A program made the translations under genes and the position numbers. Source: Providencia zhijiangensis (GTDB taxonomy: Bacteria; Pseudomonadota; Gammaproteobacteria; Enterobacterales; Enterobacteriaceae). Taken from it: a stretch of DNA of 64,000 bases. Shown in pieces: positions 8,665-17,797 of the stretch. Positions within the stretch are counted from its first letter, which is position 1. Every line of letters begins with the position of its first letter. The stretch is taken from contig NZ_CP135990.1 in the NCBI RefSeq assembly GCF_030315915.2, positions 992,001-1,056,000 on the forward strand, given 5' to 3'. Under the pieces are notes generated by a model, which saw only the letters and a program-made list of their open reading frames with translations, had not been told where the DNA came from and searched no databases.

Positions 8665-9735
8665 TTAGTGATTTTCCTGCTTTTCAAGCTCACGTTGTTG
8701 CTCTTTTTCTTCTTTCAATTGCTGGCGACGTTTGCTGTCTTGCTCTTCCCATGCTTCATAAGCCATGACAACTTTCGCCACGACAGGGTGACGCACCACG
8801 TCTTCGCTATGGAAGAAATTAAAGCTTAAATCATCCACGTTCGACAACACTTCGATGGCGTGTCTTAAACCGGATTTGCTTCCTCTTGGCAAGTCGACCT
8901 GAGTGATATCCCCAGTGACGACGGCTTTAGAGTTAAAACCAATACGGGTTAAAAACATTTTCATCTGTTCGATGGTGGTGTTTTGGCTCTCATCTAAAAT
9001 GATAAACGCATCGTTCAGTGTGCGACCGCGCATGTAAGCCAGCGGAGCCACTTCAATCACATTACGTTCAATCAATTTTTCAACTTTTTCAAAACCGAGC
9101 ATTTCAAACAGCGCGTCGTATAGCGGGCGTAAATAAGGATCCACTTTCTGACTTAAATCACCCGGCAAGAAACCCAATTTTTCGCCGGCTTCAACCGCTG
9201 GGCGGGTGAGCAGAATTCTGCGTACTTCTTGGCGTTCTAATGCATCGACGGCAGCCGCAACAGCAAGGTAAGTTTTACCCGTTCCCGCAGGTCCAATCCC
9301 AAATGTAATATCGTGATCTAAGATATTGGCAATGTACTGCGCCTGATTTGGGGTACGAGGTTTGATCACGCCGCGCTTGGTCTTGATATTCACGGCTTTA
9401 CCATAATCAGGCACGCTTTCTGCGGATTGCTCAAGCACTCGGCTATCGACAATCGCAAGGTGAATATTTTCAGGATCAATGTCAGGGATCACACCGCGGA
9501 TTGGCGCGGTATCAACGTACAGCTGGCGTAAAATCTTACTGGCAGCTTGGATATTAAGCGCTTTACCCGAAAGTTTAAAACGGTTGTCTCGGCGATTGAT
9601 TTCAATGCCAAGACGACGCTCTAATTGCTTAATATTGTCGTCAAATGGCCCGCAAAGGCTCATTAAACGCTGATTATCTGCGGGCTCTAAAAAAATCTCT
9701 TGTGTTGCGATTTGCAAAGGTTTGTTATCGGTCAC
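8665..9735 (-). CDS. ybeZ: YbeZ, PhoH-like ATPase
   Basis: 356 aa. An N-terminal KH-like region is followed by a PhoH-type P-loop ATPase with Walker A GPAGTGKT (residues 148-155) and Walker B FIILDES (244-250). The C-terminal tail is highly charged. The start is GTG, preceded by AGGATA. It works with YbeY in RNA metabolism and lies 14 bp downstream of miaB, in the usual miaB-ybeZ-ybeY-corC-lnt order. Confidence 0.95.
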   Translation of the reverse strand: MTDNKPLQIATQEIFLEPADNQRLMSLCGPFDDNIKQLERRLGIEINRRDNRFKLSGKALNIQAASKILRQLYVDTAPIRGVIPDIDPENIHLAIVDSRVLEQSAESVPDYGKAVNIKTKRGVIKPRTPNQAQYIANILDHDITFGIGPAGTGKTYLAVAAAVDALERQEVRRILLTRPAVEAGEKLGFLPGDLSQKVDPYLRPLYDALFEMLGFEKVEKLIERNVIEVAPLAYMRGRTLNDAFIILDESQNTTIEQMKMFLTRIGFNSKAVVTGDITQVDLPRGSKSGLRHAIEVLSNVDDLSFNFFHSEDVVRHPVVAKVVMAYEAWEEQDSKRRQQLKEEKEQQRELEKQENH

Positions 9736-9749
9736 TGAGTATCCTATCT

Positions 9750-11180
9750 TTAGGGTTGGAAGTTACCAACGCCAAGTTCATCTTCTTTACGGGTACGTGC
9801 AATCACGGATTCTGGGGATTCATGAACACGCAGATCCATTTGATCTTCGGTACGAATCACTTTACCGCGTAAAGAGTTGGTATAAACATCGACGATTTCG
9901 ACATCAACAAATTTACCGATCATGTCCGGAGTGCCTTCAAAGTTCACTACGCGGTTATTTTCGGTACGACCTGAAAGCTCCATCACATTTTTACGTGATG
10001 TGCCTTCCACTAAAATACGTTGCACTGTTCCCAGCATGGCACGGCTGAAGCTCATTGCTTGCTGATTAATGCGTTGTTGCAGCAGATACAGACGCTGTTT
10101 TTTCTCGTCTTCGCTAACATCATCCGGTAAATCAGCGGCTGGTGTACCCGGACGAGCTGAGTAGACGAAGCTGTAGCTCATATCAAAATTCACGTCAGCA
10201 ATTAGCTTCATGGTTTTTTCGAAATCATCGGTGGTTTCGCCAGGGAAGCCAACAATAAAGTCGGAGCTGATCAGAATACCTGGGCGCGCTTCACGTAATT
10301 TACGGATAATCGCCTTATATTCCAATGCAGTATGCGCACGCTTCATCATGGTGAGTACGCGGTCAGAGCCACTTTGCACTGGTAAGTGTAAGAAACTTAC
10401 TAGCTCTGGGGTATCGCGATACACTTCGATGATGTCATCGGTAAATTCGATTGGGTGGCTAGTGGTGAAGCGTACGCGGTCAATACCGTCGATAGAGGCC
10501 ACTAAACGTAATAATTCGGCAAATGAGCAGATTTCACCGTCGAACGTCTCGCCACGGTAGGCGTTAACGTTTTGACCCAGTAAATTCACTTCACGCACGC
10601 CTTGCGCTGCTAACTGTGCAATTTCAAACAGGATGTCGTCACAAGGGCGGCTAACTTCTTCGCCGCGTGTGTATGGCACAACGCAGAACGTACAGTATTT
10701 GTTGCAGCCTTCCATGATAGAAACGAACGCGGTTGGGCCTTCAGCGCGAGGCTCTGGTAGGCGGTCGAATTTTTCAATTTCAGGAAAGCTGATATCAATA
10801 ATTGGGCTGCGATTACCTTGAATCTGGTTAATCATTTCCGGTAAACGGTGCAGAGTTTGCGGACCGAAAACGATATCAACGCAAGGTGCGCGCTGGCGAA
10901 TAAAATCACCTTCTTGGGATGCGACGCAGCCACCGACACCAATGATGATGTCAGGATTGTTGTCTTTGAAGAATTTCCAACGACCAAGCTGGTGGAACAC
11001 CTTTTCTTGGGCTTTTTCGCGGATCGAACAAGTGTTTAATAACAACAGATCTGCTTCTTCAGCAATTTCAGTCAGTTGATAGCCGTGGGTGCTTTCCAAT
11101 AAAGAGACCATTTTAGATGAATCATATTCGTTCATCTGGCAGCCCCAAGTTTTCATATATAACTTTTTATTTGTCGACAT
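9750..11180 (-). CDS. miaB: MiaB, tRNA-i6A37 methylthiotransferase
   Basis: 476 aa radical-SAM enzyme that makes ms2i6A37 in tRNAs. The N-terminal UPF0004 domain has Cys14, Cys51 and Cys85 for the auxiliary cluster. The radical-SAM motif CNKYCTFC gives Cys159, Cys163 and Cys166. A TRAM domain follows at the C-terminus. It is the first gene of the miaB-lnt run and is divergent from ubiF, as in E. coli. Confidence 0.97.
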   Translation of the reverse strand: MSTNKKLYMKTWGCQMNEYDSSKMVSLLESTHGYQLTEIAEEADLLLLNTCSIREKAQEKVFHQLGRWKFFKDNNPDIIIGVGGCVASQEGDFIRQRAPCVDIVFGPQTLHRLPEMINQIQGNRSPIIDISFPEIEKFDRLPEPRAEGPTAFVSIMEGCNKYCTFCVVPYTRGEEVSRPCDDILFEIAQLAAQGVREVNLLGQNVNAYRGETFDGEICSFAELLRLVASIDGIDRVRFTTSHPIEFTDDIIEVYRDTPELVSFLHLPVQSGSDRVLTMMKRAHTALEYKAIIRKLREARPGILISSDFIVGFPGETTDDFEKTMKLIADVNFDMSYSFVYSARPGTPAADLPDDVSEDEKKQRLYLLQQRINQQAMSFSRAMLGTVQRILVEGTSRKNVMELSGRTENNRVVNFEGTPDMIGKFVDVEIVDVYTNSLRGKVIRTEDQMDLRVHESPESVIARTRKEDELGVGNFQP

Positions 11181-11514
11181 GTCGTGTATCCGGTGTTTTC
11201 GAGGTCTAAAATAGGGACTTCGAAACGCGTTGTAAATCCAAAGTCCTACCCTATGATGATGGGGAAATTCACCGCATTTTGATTAAGAACAGCGTTCTGT
11301 ATTGGATTAAATGCAAAAATCACCCAGTAATAACATGCTAAAATAATATCATCACCAAATACTTAAGGGCAGGCTATTTGCCTATTGTTTTAAAGATTGA
11401 CGAGTATTGTATTCATTTGAGGCATCAGTGACCAGAGCCCGAGCGTAGATATTGCCTGCGGGGGTAAGAATTTTTGGGTATACTAAATAAATCAAACAGT
11501 TAATAGTAGCTATC
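11181..11514. promoter_or_regulatory. miaB/ubiF divergent intergenic region
   Basis: These 334 bp hold no convincing gene. GGACTT (11216-11221) and AAGTCC (about 11241-11246) form an inverted repeat near miaB. A TATACT box about 35 bases before the ubiF ATG is a likely -10 element, without a clear -35. Confidence 0.4.
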
Positions 11515-12705
11515 ATGATGAATAAACTAACTGAATTTTATGATGTTGTTGTGGTTGGTGCGGGAATGACCGGCGCCGCAGCGGCATTAGGCTTCGCCCA
11601 AGAAGGGATGAAAGTGGCTTTACTTGAGAAAGCCCAGCCGACCGAGTTTGATGTGAGCAGTACGCCAGATGTGCGTATCTCTGCCATCAGCAGTGCTTCT
11701 ATTGAATTGCTGAAGCAATTAGGGGCATGGAAACATGTAGAAGCGATGCGCAGTGCGCCTTATCGCGAATTAGAAACCTGGGAAGAGCCGGGCAGCAATG
11801 TGATTTTTGATGCCAAAAGTTTAGGCTTGCCTGAGCTTGGTTTTATGGTGGAAAACCGCGTTTTACAGTTGGCATTGTGGCGAGAGTGCGAACAGTACAG
11901 CAACCTTGAGTTAGTCTGCCCTGCGACGTTGGTGAATTTACATCAACCCCATGGGCAAAAACACTGGATGGTTGAGTTGGAAGATGGGCGTATTCTGGAA
12001 ACCAAACTGGTGGTTGGCGCGGATGGCGCTAATTCTCAAGTGCGTAAAATGGCCGGTATTGGAAGCCGAGGCTGGCAATATCGTCAATCTTGTATGCTGA
12101 TCACTATCCAAACGGATGCGCCGCAGCAAGACCGTACATGGCAACAGTTTTTCCCATCAGGCCCAAGGGCATTTTTACCGCTGTATGATAACTGGGCGTC
12201 CCTCGTGTGGTATGACAGTCCCGCCAAAATTCGCCGTTTGCAAAGTATGTCTATGGAGCAGCTCACAGGTGCTATCTCGGAAGCGTTCCCTGAGCGACTT
12301 GGTGCAGTAAAAGCCATCGCATCGGGTGCATTTCCGTTAACTCGTCACCATGCAAGCCGCTATGTGATGGATGGATTAGTGCTGATTGGTGATGCGGCAC
12401 ATACTATCAACCCGTTAGCAGGTCAGGGGGTAAACCTCGGTTATCGCGATGTGGATGTGTTATTGAAGGTCATTTACCAAGCGCGTGAGTGTGTTGAGGC
12501 ATGGGAGTCTTTGGATGTGCTTAAACGCTATCAGCGCCGTCGTTTACCCGATAACCTTGTGATGCAGGCGGGGATGGATATTTTCTATATGGCTTTCAGC
12601 GAGAATTTACCGGGCTTGAAAATGCTGAGAAACTTTGGCTTGATGACCGCGCAACGTGCGGGCGAGGCGAAAAAATTAGCGTTAAAATATGCGCTGGGGC
12701 TGTAA
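11515..12705 (+). CDS. ubiF: UbiF, 3-demethoxyubiquinol 3-hydroxylase
   Basis: 396 aa FAD monooxygenase of ubiquinone synthesis (C6 hydroxylation of the demethoxy intermediate). The Rossmann motif VVVVGAGMTGAAAALGF opens the protein, and the second FAD motif GDAAHTINPLAGQGVNLGY lies near residue 300. Two adjacent ATG codons could serve as start. UbiH and UbiI are close paralogues, but the position opposite miaB and near the glnX-type tRNA cluster fits UbiF. A terminator-like hairpin follows. Confidence 0.93.
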   Translation: MMNKLTEFYDVVVVGAGMTGAAAALGFAQEGMKVALLEKAQPTEFDVSSTPDVRISAISSASIELLKQLGAWKHVEAMRSAPYRELETWEEPGSNVIFDAKSLGLPELGFMVENRVLQLALWRECEQYSNLELVCPATLVNLHQPHGQKHWMVELEDGRILETKLVVGADGANSQVRKMAGIGSRGWQYRQSCMLITIQTDAPQQDRTWQQFFPSGPRAFLPLYDNWASLVWYDSPAKIRRLQSMSMEQLTGAISEAFPERLGAVKAIASGAFPLTRHHASRYVMDGLVLIGDAAHTINPLAGQGVNLGYRDVDVLLKVIYQARECVEAWESLDVLKRYQRRRLPDNLVMQAGMDIFYMAFSENLPGLKMLRNFGLMTAQRAGEAKKLALKYALGL

Positions 12706-12745
12706 TCTAACCCATTGATGGTATTGAACCTATTTATTGTTATTT

Positions 12746-12771
12746 GTTACCCAGATAAGTTTCTGGGTAAC
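12746..12771. terminator. terminator between ubiF and the HxlR gene
   Basis: GTTACCCAG (12746-12754) and CTGGGTAAC (12763-12771) form a perfect 9-bp stem between two convergent genes. The following T-rich tract is short. Confidence 0.6.
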
Positions 12772-12775
12772 TTCT

Positions 12776-13162
12776 TCATGATGACTCTTCTGTATTTACA
12801 TCTTGCTCTTGCATATTTAATAGCGGGATCCCATATTTTTCTCCCCACTCTTGCAGTGCATTAATCACCGCACTTAAAGATTCACCCGCAGGGGTCATTG
12901 AGTACTCAACTTTGGGCGGCACTTCGGGATAGACATGACGAGTAATTAGCCCGTCACTTTCGAGTTCTCGTAATTGCTTGGTCAGCATGCGCGGTGTAAT
13001 GAAAACTAATTTCCTTTTTATTTCATTAAATCGCAGCGTTTTTCCCTGTAAATGATACAGGATCACGCCTTTCCCTTTTCCTCCCATTAGCTCTAATGAG
13101 GCTTCTACAGGGCATCCATCGTAGGTGTAGTTTGTGTAGCGTCTTTTTTTGATAGTATCCAT
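12776..13162 (-). CDS. HxlR-family transcriptional regulator
   Basis: 128 aa from the ATG at 13162; a second ATG at 13180 adds six residues, and a longer TTG reading is unlikely. The HxlR winged helix is recognisable from CPVEASLELMGG through RFNEIKRKLVFITPRMLTKQ to PPKVEYSMTPAGE. The normally conserved GGKWK reads GGKGK, so the family tryptophan is missing. It is divergent from an NfsB-type nitroreductase, a common pairing in which HxlR proteins respond to electrophiles or quinones. Regulation of the neighbour is inferred. Confidence 0.85.
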   Translation of the reverse strand: MDTIKKRRYTNYTYDGCPVEASLELMGGKGKGVILYHLQGKTLRFNEIKRKLVFITPRMLTKQLRELESDGLITRHVYPEVPPKVEYSMTPAGESLSAVINALQEWGEKYGIPLLNMQEQDVNTEESS

Positions 13163-13188
13163 TTGTATAGTATGTGCCATTAATGTGC

Positions 13189-13208
13189 GTACTTGTCTGT
13201 TTGTACTT
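13189..13208. promoter_or_regulatory. candidate HxlR operator
   Basis: GTACTT occurs at 13189-13194 and again at 13203-13208, a direct repeat with a 14-bp period between the divergent HxlR and nitroreductase starts. GTAC at both ends also makes an inverted pair. Confidence 0.35.
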
Positions 13209-13261
13209 TTAACATTAGGATGTTCAAAATTCAATACAGTTTATTTAACTTAGAGGATCCA

Positions 13262-13915
13262 ATGAACTTAATTAATGTTTTAAATACCCGTTATGCAACG
13301 AAAAGCTTTGACCCGAATAAAACGATTTCTGATAAAACTCTGACTGAGATAAAAGCGTTGCTCCAATTAAGCCCTTCGAGTGTCAACGTGCAACCTTGGC
13401 ATTTCTTGATGGTAAGTAGCCCTGAAGCAAAACAAAAAATCATCAATGCGACGGCAGGCGGGTACTCATTCAATGAGGAAAAAATTCGCAATGCATCTCA
13501 TGTAATTGTGATGTGTGGAAAAACAGAGTTGCCTGAGGATTATTTACTGCATCTTTTAGATCTCGAAGATGAAGAAGGGCGATATCTGAAAAGCGAATTT
13601 AAAGAGCAGAATCATATGGCTCGTTCATTTTTTGTGAATTTACATAAGAATGAATTGAAGGATTTGCCGCATTGGATAGAAAAACAAGTTTACTTGAATA
13701 TGGGCGCTTTATTATTAGGTGCGGCGGTTTTAGGGGTTGATGCCCTGCCGATGGAAGGTCTCGATTTTTCAATTCTTAATGATGAGTTTGGTTTGAATGA
13801 GAAAGGACTAAATGCGGTGACCGTGGTTGCGTTGGGTTATAAAACCGAAGACGATTTTAATTCTGCATTACCAAAAGTGCGTCGTCCATTGAATGAAGTC
13901 GTGACTGAGCTTTAA
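13262..13915 (+). CDS. nfsB: NfsB-type FMN nitroreductase / dihydropteridine reductase
   Basis: 217 aa from the ATG at 13262, the same length as E. coli NfsB; AGAGGATC lies just upstream. Family motifs include NTRYATKSFDP at the start, SPSSVNVQPWHF for FMN binding, and LGVDALPMEG. The enzyme reduces nitroaromatics and quinones with NAD(P)H. An in-frame upstream extension to 13193 would run through the putative operator and is rejected. The symbol rests on similarity; more than one NfsB-like enzyme is possible in this group. Confidence 0.85.
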   Translation: MNLINVLNTRYATKSFDPNKTISDKTLTEIKALLQLSPSSVNVQPWHFLMVSSPEAKQKIINATAGGYSFNEEKIRNASHVIVMCGKTELPEDYLLHLLDLEDEEGRYLKSEFKEQNHMARSFFVNLHKNELKDLPHWIEKQVYLNMGALLLGAAVLGVDALPMEGLDFSILNDEFGLNEKGLNAVTVVALGYKTEDDFNSALPKVRRPLNEVVTEL

Positions 13916-13927
13916 TTTTTTGGATAA

Positions 13928-13955
13928 AAAATAAGCCGCAATTGCGGCTTATTTT
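13928..13955. terminator. bidirectional terminator between nfsB and dctA
   Basis: AATAAGCCGCA and TGCGGCTTATT form a perfect stem centred at 13941, flanked by A- and T-runs. The genes converge here. Confidence 0.85.
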
Positions 13956-13973
13956 CGTTATAGCGGTAATAAA

Positions 13974-15317
13974 TTATTTATTATTTGCGATATCGACAGA
14001 AGTCGTTGGTTGTACTGCATCTTCTTCTGTGATGATTGAATCTAAAGATTCACCTTTGGATGAGAATGCATGAGCCAGTTTTTCGGTATCCAACTCTTTT
14101 TCCCAACGCGCAACCACGATACATGCACAAGCGTTACCGACTAAGTTGGTCAGCGCACGGCACTCAGACATAAAGCGGTCGATACCCAGAATCAGTGCCA
14201 TACCTGCAACTGGAATGCTTGGTACGACCATCAGCGTTGCCGCTAAGGTAATGAAGCCTGCACCGGTTACACCCGCCGCACCTTTAGAGCTGATCATCGC
14301 AACTAACAGCAGGGAAATTTGCTGCCAGAGCGTCAGTTCAATATTGGTCGCTTGAGCAATAAACAGCGCCGCCATCGTCATGTAGATGTTGGTGCCATCG
14401 AGGTTAAATGAATAACCGGTAGGGATCACTAAGCCCACGACGGATTTTTCGCAACCAGCGTGCTCCATTTTTCTCATTAAGCTTGGTAGTGCCGCTTCAG
14501 AGGAAGAGGTACCTAGTACTAACCATAATTCATCTTTGATGTATTTGATCAGCTCAATAATTGAGAAGCCGTTATATTTAGCCACTGCACCCAGTACGAC
14601 CAGAACAAACAGCAGGGAGGTGATGTAGAACGTCATGATCAGCATCATTAAGTTGCCAATAGACGAAATACCGTATTTACCAATGGTAAATGCCATCGCA
14701 CCAAATGCGCCGATAGGTGCCAGTTTCATCAACATAGCAACCATTTTGAATACTGGTTCAGAGAAGTTTTGCAGCAGTTTAACGATAGGCTCACCGTGTT
14801 TACCTGTTGCCGCCAATGCTAAACCAAAAATCACCGAAATAAACAGAACCTGCAGAATGTTTCCGTTCACCAAAGGGCTAATCACGGTGTCAGGAATAAT
14901 ATTCATAAAGAAGCCAACGATGGACGATTCGTGCGCTTTTTCGACATAACCAGCAACTTTCGCATTATCTAAGGTTGCAGGGTCGATATTCAGTCCAGAA
15001 CCTGGCTGGATGACGTTAGCGACAATTAAACCAATAATCAGTGCGATAGTTGAGAATGTGATGAAGTACAGCATTGCTTTACCAGCAACGCTACCGACGG
15101 CTCTCATGTTGGTCATGCCTGAAATACCAGTCACAACCGTTAAGAAAATGACGGGAGCAATAATCATTTTCACGATTTTAATAAACGCATCACCCAACGG
15201 TTTTAATGACTCTCCGATGTCTGGGAAAAAATGCCCAAGGGCAATACCGAGAGTGATGGCGACAATGACCTGCACATATAAAATTTTATATAGTGGTTGT
15301 TTTATTATGTTTCGCAT
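13974..15317 (-). CDS. dctA: DctA, aerobic C4-dicarboxylate:proton/sodium symporter
   Basis: 447 aa DAACS-family carrier for succinate, fumarate and malate. The serine-rich re-entrant motif [17 protein letters not shown] and the [15 protein letters not shown] motif are present, with the usual eight membrane helices and two hairpin loops. The opening [20 protein letters not shown] is close to E. coli DctA. It is monocistronic, and a CRP-like site lies upstream. GltP is the nearest alternative family member. Confidence 0.93.
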   Translation of the reverse strand: MRNIIKQPLYKILYVQVIVAITLGIALGHFFPDIGESLKPLGDAFIKIVKMIIAPVIFLTVVTGISGMTNMRAVGSVAGKAMLYFITFSTIALIIGLIVANVIQPGSGLNIDPATLDNAKVAGYVEKAHESSIVGFFMNIIPDTVISPLVNGNILQVLFISVIFGLALAATGKHGEPIVKLLQNFSEPVFKMVAMLMKLAPIGAFGAMAFTIGKYGISSIGNLMMLIMTFYITSLLFVLVVLGAVAKYNGFSIIELIKYIKDELWLVLGTSSSEAALPSLMRKMEHAGCEKSVVGLVIPTGYSFNLDGTNIYMTMAALFIAQATNIELTLWQQISLLLVAMISSKGAAGVTGAGFITLAATLMVVPSIPVAGMALILGIDRFMSECRALTNLVGNACACIVVARWEKELDTEKLAHAFSSKGESLDSIITEEDAVQPTTSVDIANNK

Positions 15318-15694
15318 AAGTTTTCTCTGTAAAAATATTGTGTTAGAGCAATTATAATTATTGGTTTTTTACAACTGAGTTGAGATGGATTGGAAAGTTG
15401 GACTGATAATTTAAGACGAAAGGGGGCTTACGTATTACTAATCTAATCTAACTACAATTCGTCGCAAGGTTACCACTTTATTTGGTTACATGAAAATGAC
15501 TAACATCACACTTCCGATACAAAAGTTGCGTAAAGGTAAACGGGATGTGTTAAATGTTTTTTAAAAGGTTAAAAGAAAATTTAAAGGCAGGATGATAGTT
15601 TTAAAAAGCATTAAATAAATAACGCATTAAGTTTATTTACTTAATTTTTTAAATTGTTCTGAGAGTGTTTTTTGATGATGAATACAGAAGAGGA
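15318..15694. promoter_or_regulatory. dctA upstream region with CRP-like site
   Basis: The 377 bp between dctA and the tRNA operon show no gene. On the minus strand TGTGATGTTAGTCA (15497-15510) resembles a CRP site, about 180 bp before the dctA start, matching known catabolite control of dctA. The rest is AT-rich. Confidence 0.45.
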
Positions 15695-15769
15695 TGGCTG
15701 GGGTACCAGGATTCGAACCTGGGGATGCCAGGATCAAAACCTGGTGCCTTACCGCTTGGCGATACCCCA
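15695..15769 (-). tRNA. glnV: tRNA-Gln (TTG), third copy
   Basis: 75 nt including an encoded CCA. The acceptor starts TGGGGTATC, the anticodon loop is TTTTGAT (anticodon TTG) and the T-loop is TTCGAAT. It is the last gene of the six-tRNA operon. The symbol follows E. coli order. Confidence 0.97.
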
Positions 15770-15784
15770 ACAACAAGAAAGAAA

Positions 15785-15861
15785 TGGTAGCTACGACGGG
15801 ATTCGAACCTGTGACCCCAACATTATGAGTGTTGTGCTCTAACCAACTGAGCTACATAGCC
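15785..15861 (-). tRNA. metU: tRNA-Met (CAT), elongator, second copy
   Basis: 77 nt including CCA. It begins GGCTATGTAGC, has anticodon loop CTCATAA and T-loop TTCGAAT. The acceptor is the elongator type, not the initiator CGCGGGG type. A stem base differs from copy 1 (CGTAGC against CATAGC near the 3' end). Confidence 0.97.
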
Positions 15862-15909
15862 ATTGTATTTTCTTTACTGTGTGATTTTACTACTTGGTAG
15901 GATAATAGA

Positions 15910-15984
15910 TGGCTGGGGTACCAGGATTCGAACCTGGGGATGCCAGGATCAAAACCTGGTGCCTTACCGCTTGGCGATACCCCA
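15910..15984 (-). tRNA. glnW: tRNA-Gln (TTG), second copy
   Basis: 75 nt, identical to the copy at 15695. Anticodon TTG; CCA encoded. Confidence 0.97.
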
Positions 15985-16036
15985 TCCGAGAATATCTATT
16001 ATTTATTTTCACTAAGAAAATTAATTGTTTTTAAGA

Positions 16037-16111
16037 TGGCTGGGGTACCAGGATTCGAACCTGGGAATGCCAGGATCAAAACCTGGTGCCTTACCGCTTG
16101 GCGATACCCCA
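16037..16111 (-). tRNA. glnU: tRNA-Gln (TTG), first copy
   Basis: 75 nt. It differs from the other two Gln genes by one base in the variable region (GCATTCCCAG against GCATCCCCAG). Anticodon TTG; CCA encoded. Confidence 0.97.
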
Positions 16112-16143
16112 ATCTTAAATTCAATTTTAACCGAGAAGGAAAA

Positions 16144-16228
16144 TGGTGCGGGAGACAAGACTTGAACTTGCACACCTTGCGGCGCCAGAACCTAAATCTG
16201 GTGCGTCTACCAATTTCGCCACTCCCGC
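16144..16228 (-). tRNA. leuW: tRNA-Leu (TAG)
   Basis: 85 nt with a long variable arm; acceptor GCGGGAGT, anticodon stem-loop CAGATTTAGGTTCTG with anticodon TAG; CCA encoded. Closely matches E. coli leuW. Confidence 0.97.
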
Positions 16229-16235
16229 AAAGAAA

Positions 16236-16312
16236 TGGTGGCTATGACGGGATTCGAACCTGTGACCCCAACATTATGAGTGTTGTGCTCTAACCAGCTG
16301 AGCTACATAGCC
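16236..16312 (-). tRNA. metT: tRNA-Met (CAT), elongator, first copy
   Basis: 77 nt with anticodon CAT and encoded CCA. First gene of the operon; the order Met-Leu-Gln-Gln-Met-Gln matches E. coli metT-leuW-glnU-glnW-metU-glnV, lacking the final glnX. Confidence 0.97.
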
Positions 16313-16342
16313 ATCTTTTTTTGCTTAACCTTCATCGGCGTT

Positions 16343-16380
16343 GCGGGGCGCATTATGCTAATTACAGGCAAGACAGTCAA
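16343..16380 (-). promoter_or_regulatory. promoter of the tRNA operon
   Basis: On the minus strand TTGACT (16375-16380), a 17-bp spacer and CATAAT (16352-16357) are followed by the GC-rich discriminator GCGCCCC. This is the form of a strong stringently controlled stable-RNA promoter. Confidence 0.75.
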
Positions 16381-16566
16381 CAGCTTTTTGCACTATTTTT
16401 TAGAAAATGCGTCTGTTTGTTTGATGAATAATCATTTTGTCGATAAAGCCAGCAAAAAACAACCCCGAATTTGAAAAAATGTGATTTGTTATTATTAAGA
16501 TGGTTAAAAATCACACTGGGATTTATTGCGCTATTTTGCTGTTTACCGATAAGAAAGAGCGCAAAG

Positions 16567-17790
16567 TTAACTTTCTAATAATCTTTGGAGTAATTCGCCG
16601 TTTAACATGGCGCGTTTTGTCAGTGCAAATGCACCAATTGCTGAATTATGAACCAGTTGCGAGGTGACAATCGGTAAGTTTTCACGGAAACCTTTTAACG
16701 CTTGGGTATCAATGCAGCTTTGAATGGCAGGTAATAGAACCTGCTCAGCTTCAGTAATGTCTCCGGCGATCACCACTTTTTCAGGGTTAAACAAGTTAAT
16801 GGTAATGGCGATAGCTTTACCAATTTGGCGTCCGACGTGTTGGATAACCTCGGTTGCCAGTGGGTCGCCTTTGTTTGCGGCTTGGCAAATATGGGTAATT
16901 GAACTGGTTTCAGGGGTTAATTGGCTCGTATAGCCTTGTTCTAAGCGCTGTTTCACGCGAGCTTCAATGGCTTGGTTGGAGGCGATGGTTTCTAAACAAC
17001 CAAAATTACCACAATGGCAAAGCTCACCTAGTGGGTCAACTTGGATATGCCCAATCTCCCCAAGATTACCTCGATGATTAAGAAGGATCTCTTTATTAAC
17101 GACTAAACCCGCTCCAGCGCCTCTGTGGATGCGTACAAGAAGTGAGTCCTCACAATCTTGGGTGGCTCCGAAATAGCTCTCAGCGAGGGCGAGGCTGCGA
17201 ATATCGTGCCCAACATAACAGGTGAGATTGAAATGCTGCTGTAGGTTATCAATCAACTGCCAATTATCCACTTTAATATGTGGCATATAGTGGACAATTC
17301 CAGAGTGCGGATTGACCAGCCCTGGCAATATCACCGAAATAGCAATCAATTCACGGATACGTCGCTGGTGCAGCGAGATAAAATCTTCAAGTGCTGCAAT
17401 CAGTTTCTGTTCAACGATTTGCTGAGTAGGTTCTGTAATAGGGTAGTGGCCGTCTGCCAGCATTTTACCGCTAAGGTCATACAGGGCGATTGTGGCATCG
17501 TAACGCCCCAAGCGCACACCGATGGTATGGAAATGTTTGTATTCGGAGACGATGGATATAGCGCGACGGCCTCCGGTGGAGGCCTGCTGGTCTACTTCTT
17601 TAATTAAACCGCGTTCGAGTAATTGACGAGTGATTTTTGTGACACTCGCTGGCGCAAGTTGGCTCTGTTCCGCTATCTGAATTCTCGATATCGGTCCTTG
17701 TTGATCAATCAGGCTGTAAACGACAGCACTGTTGAGTTGTTTTACGAGATCAATATTACCAATTTGCTTTAGCGAGTGGCTTTGATTCAT
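16567..17790 (-). CDS. nagC: NagC, N-acetylglucosamine repressor
   Basis: 407 aa ROK-family regulator. An N-terminal winged helix (about residues 20-75, RIQIAEQSQLAPASVTKITRQLLERG) precedes a sugar-binding ROK domain with the zinc motif CHCGNFGCLE. It represses nag genes until GlcNAc-6-phosphate binds. It lies 7 bp downstream of nagA. In E. coli nagD follows; here the tRNA operon follows instead. Confidence 0.96.
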   Translation of the reverse strand: MNQSHSLKQIGNIDLVKQLNSAVVYSLIDQQGPISRIQIAEQSQLAPASVTKITRQLLERGLIKEVDQQASTGGRRAISIVSEYKHFHTIGVRLGRYDATIALYDLSGKMLADGHYPITEPTQQIVEQKLIAALEDFISLHQRRIRELIAISVILPGLVNPHSGIVHYMPHIKVDNWQLIDNLQQHFNLTCYVGHDIRSLALAESYFGATQDCEDSLLVRIHRGAGAGLVVNKEILLNHRGNLGEIGHIQVDPLGELCHCGNFGCLETIASNQAIEARVKQRLEQGYTSQLTPETSSITHICQAANKGDPLATEVIQHVGRQIGKAIAITINLFNPEKVVIAGDITEAEQVLLPAIQSCIDTQALKGFRENLPIVTSQLVHNSAIGAFALTKRAMLNGELLQRLLES

Positions 17791-17797
17791 CAGCTAG

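Noticed and set aside
15940-16293. 117-codon plus-strand frame across the tRNA genes
   Set aside because: It is the antisense of repeated tRNA-Gln, Leu and Met genes.
15695-16312. repeated tRNA sequences as phage attachment sites
   Set aside because: The repeats are complete tRNA genes, and no integrase or mobile genes lie nearby.
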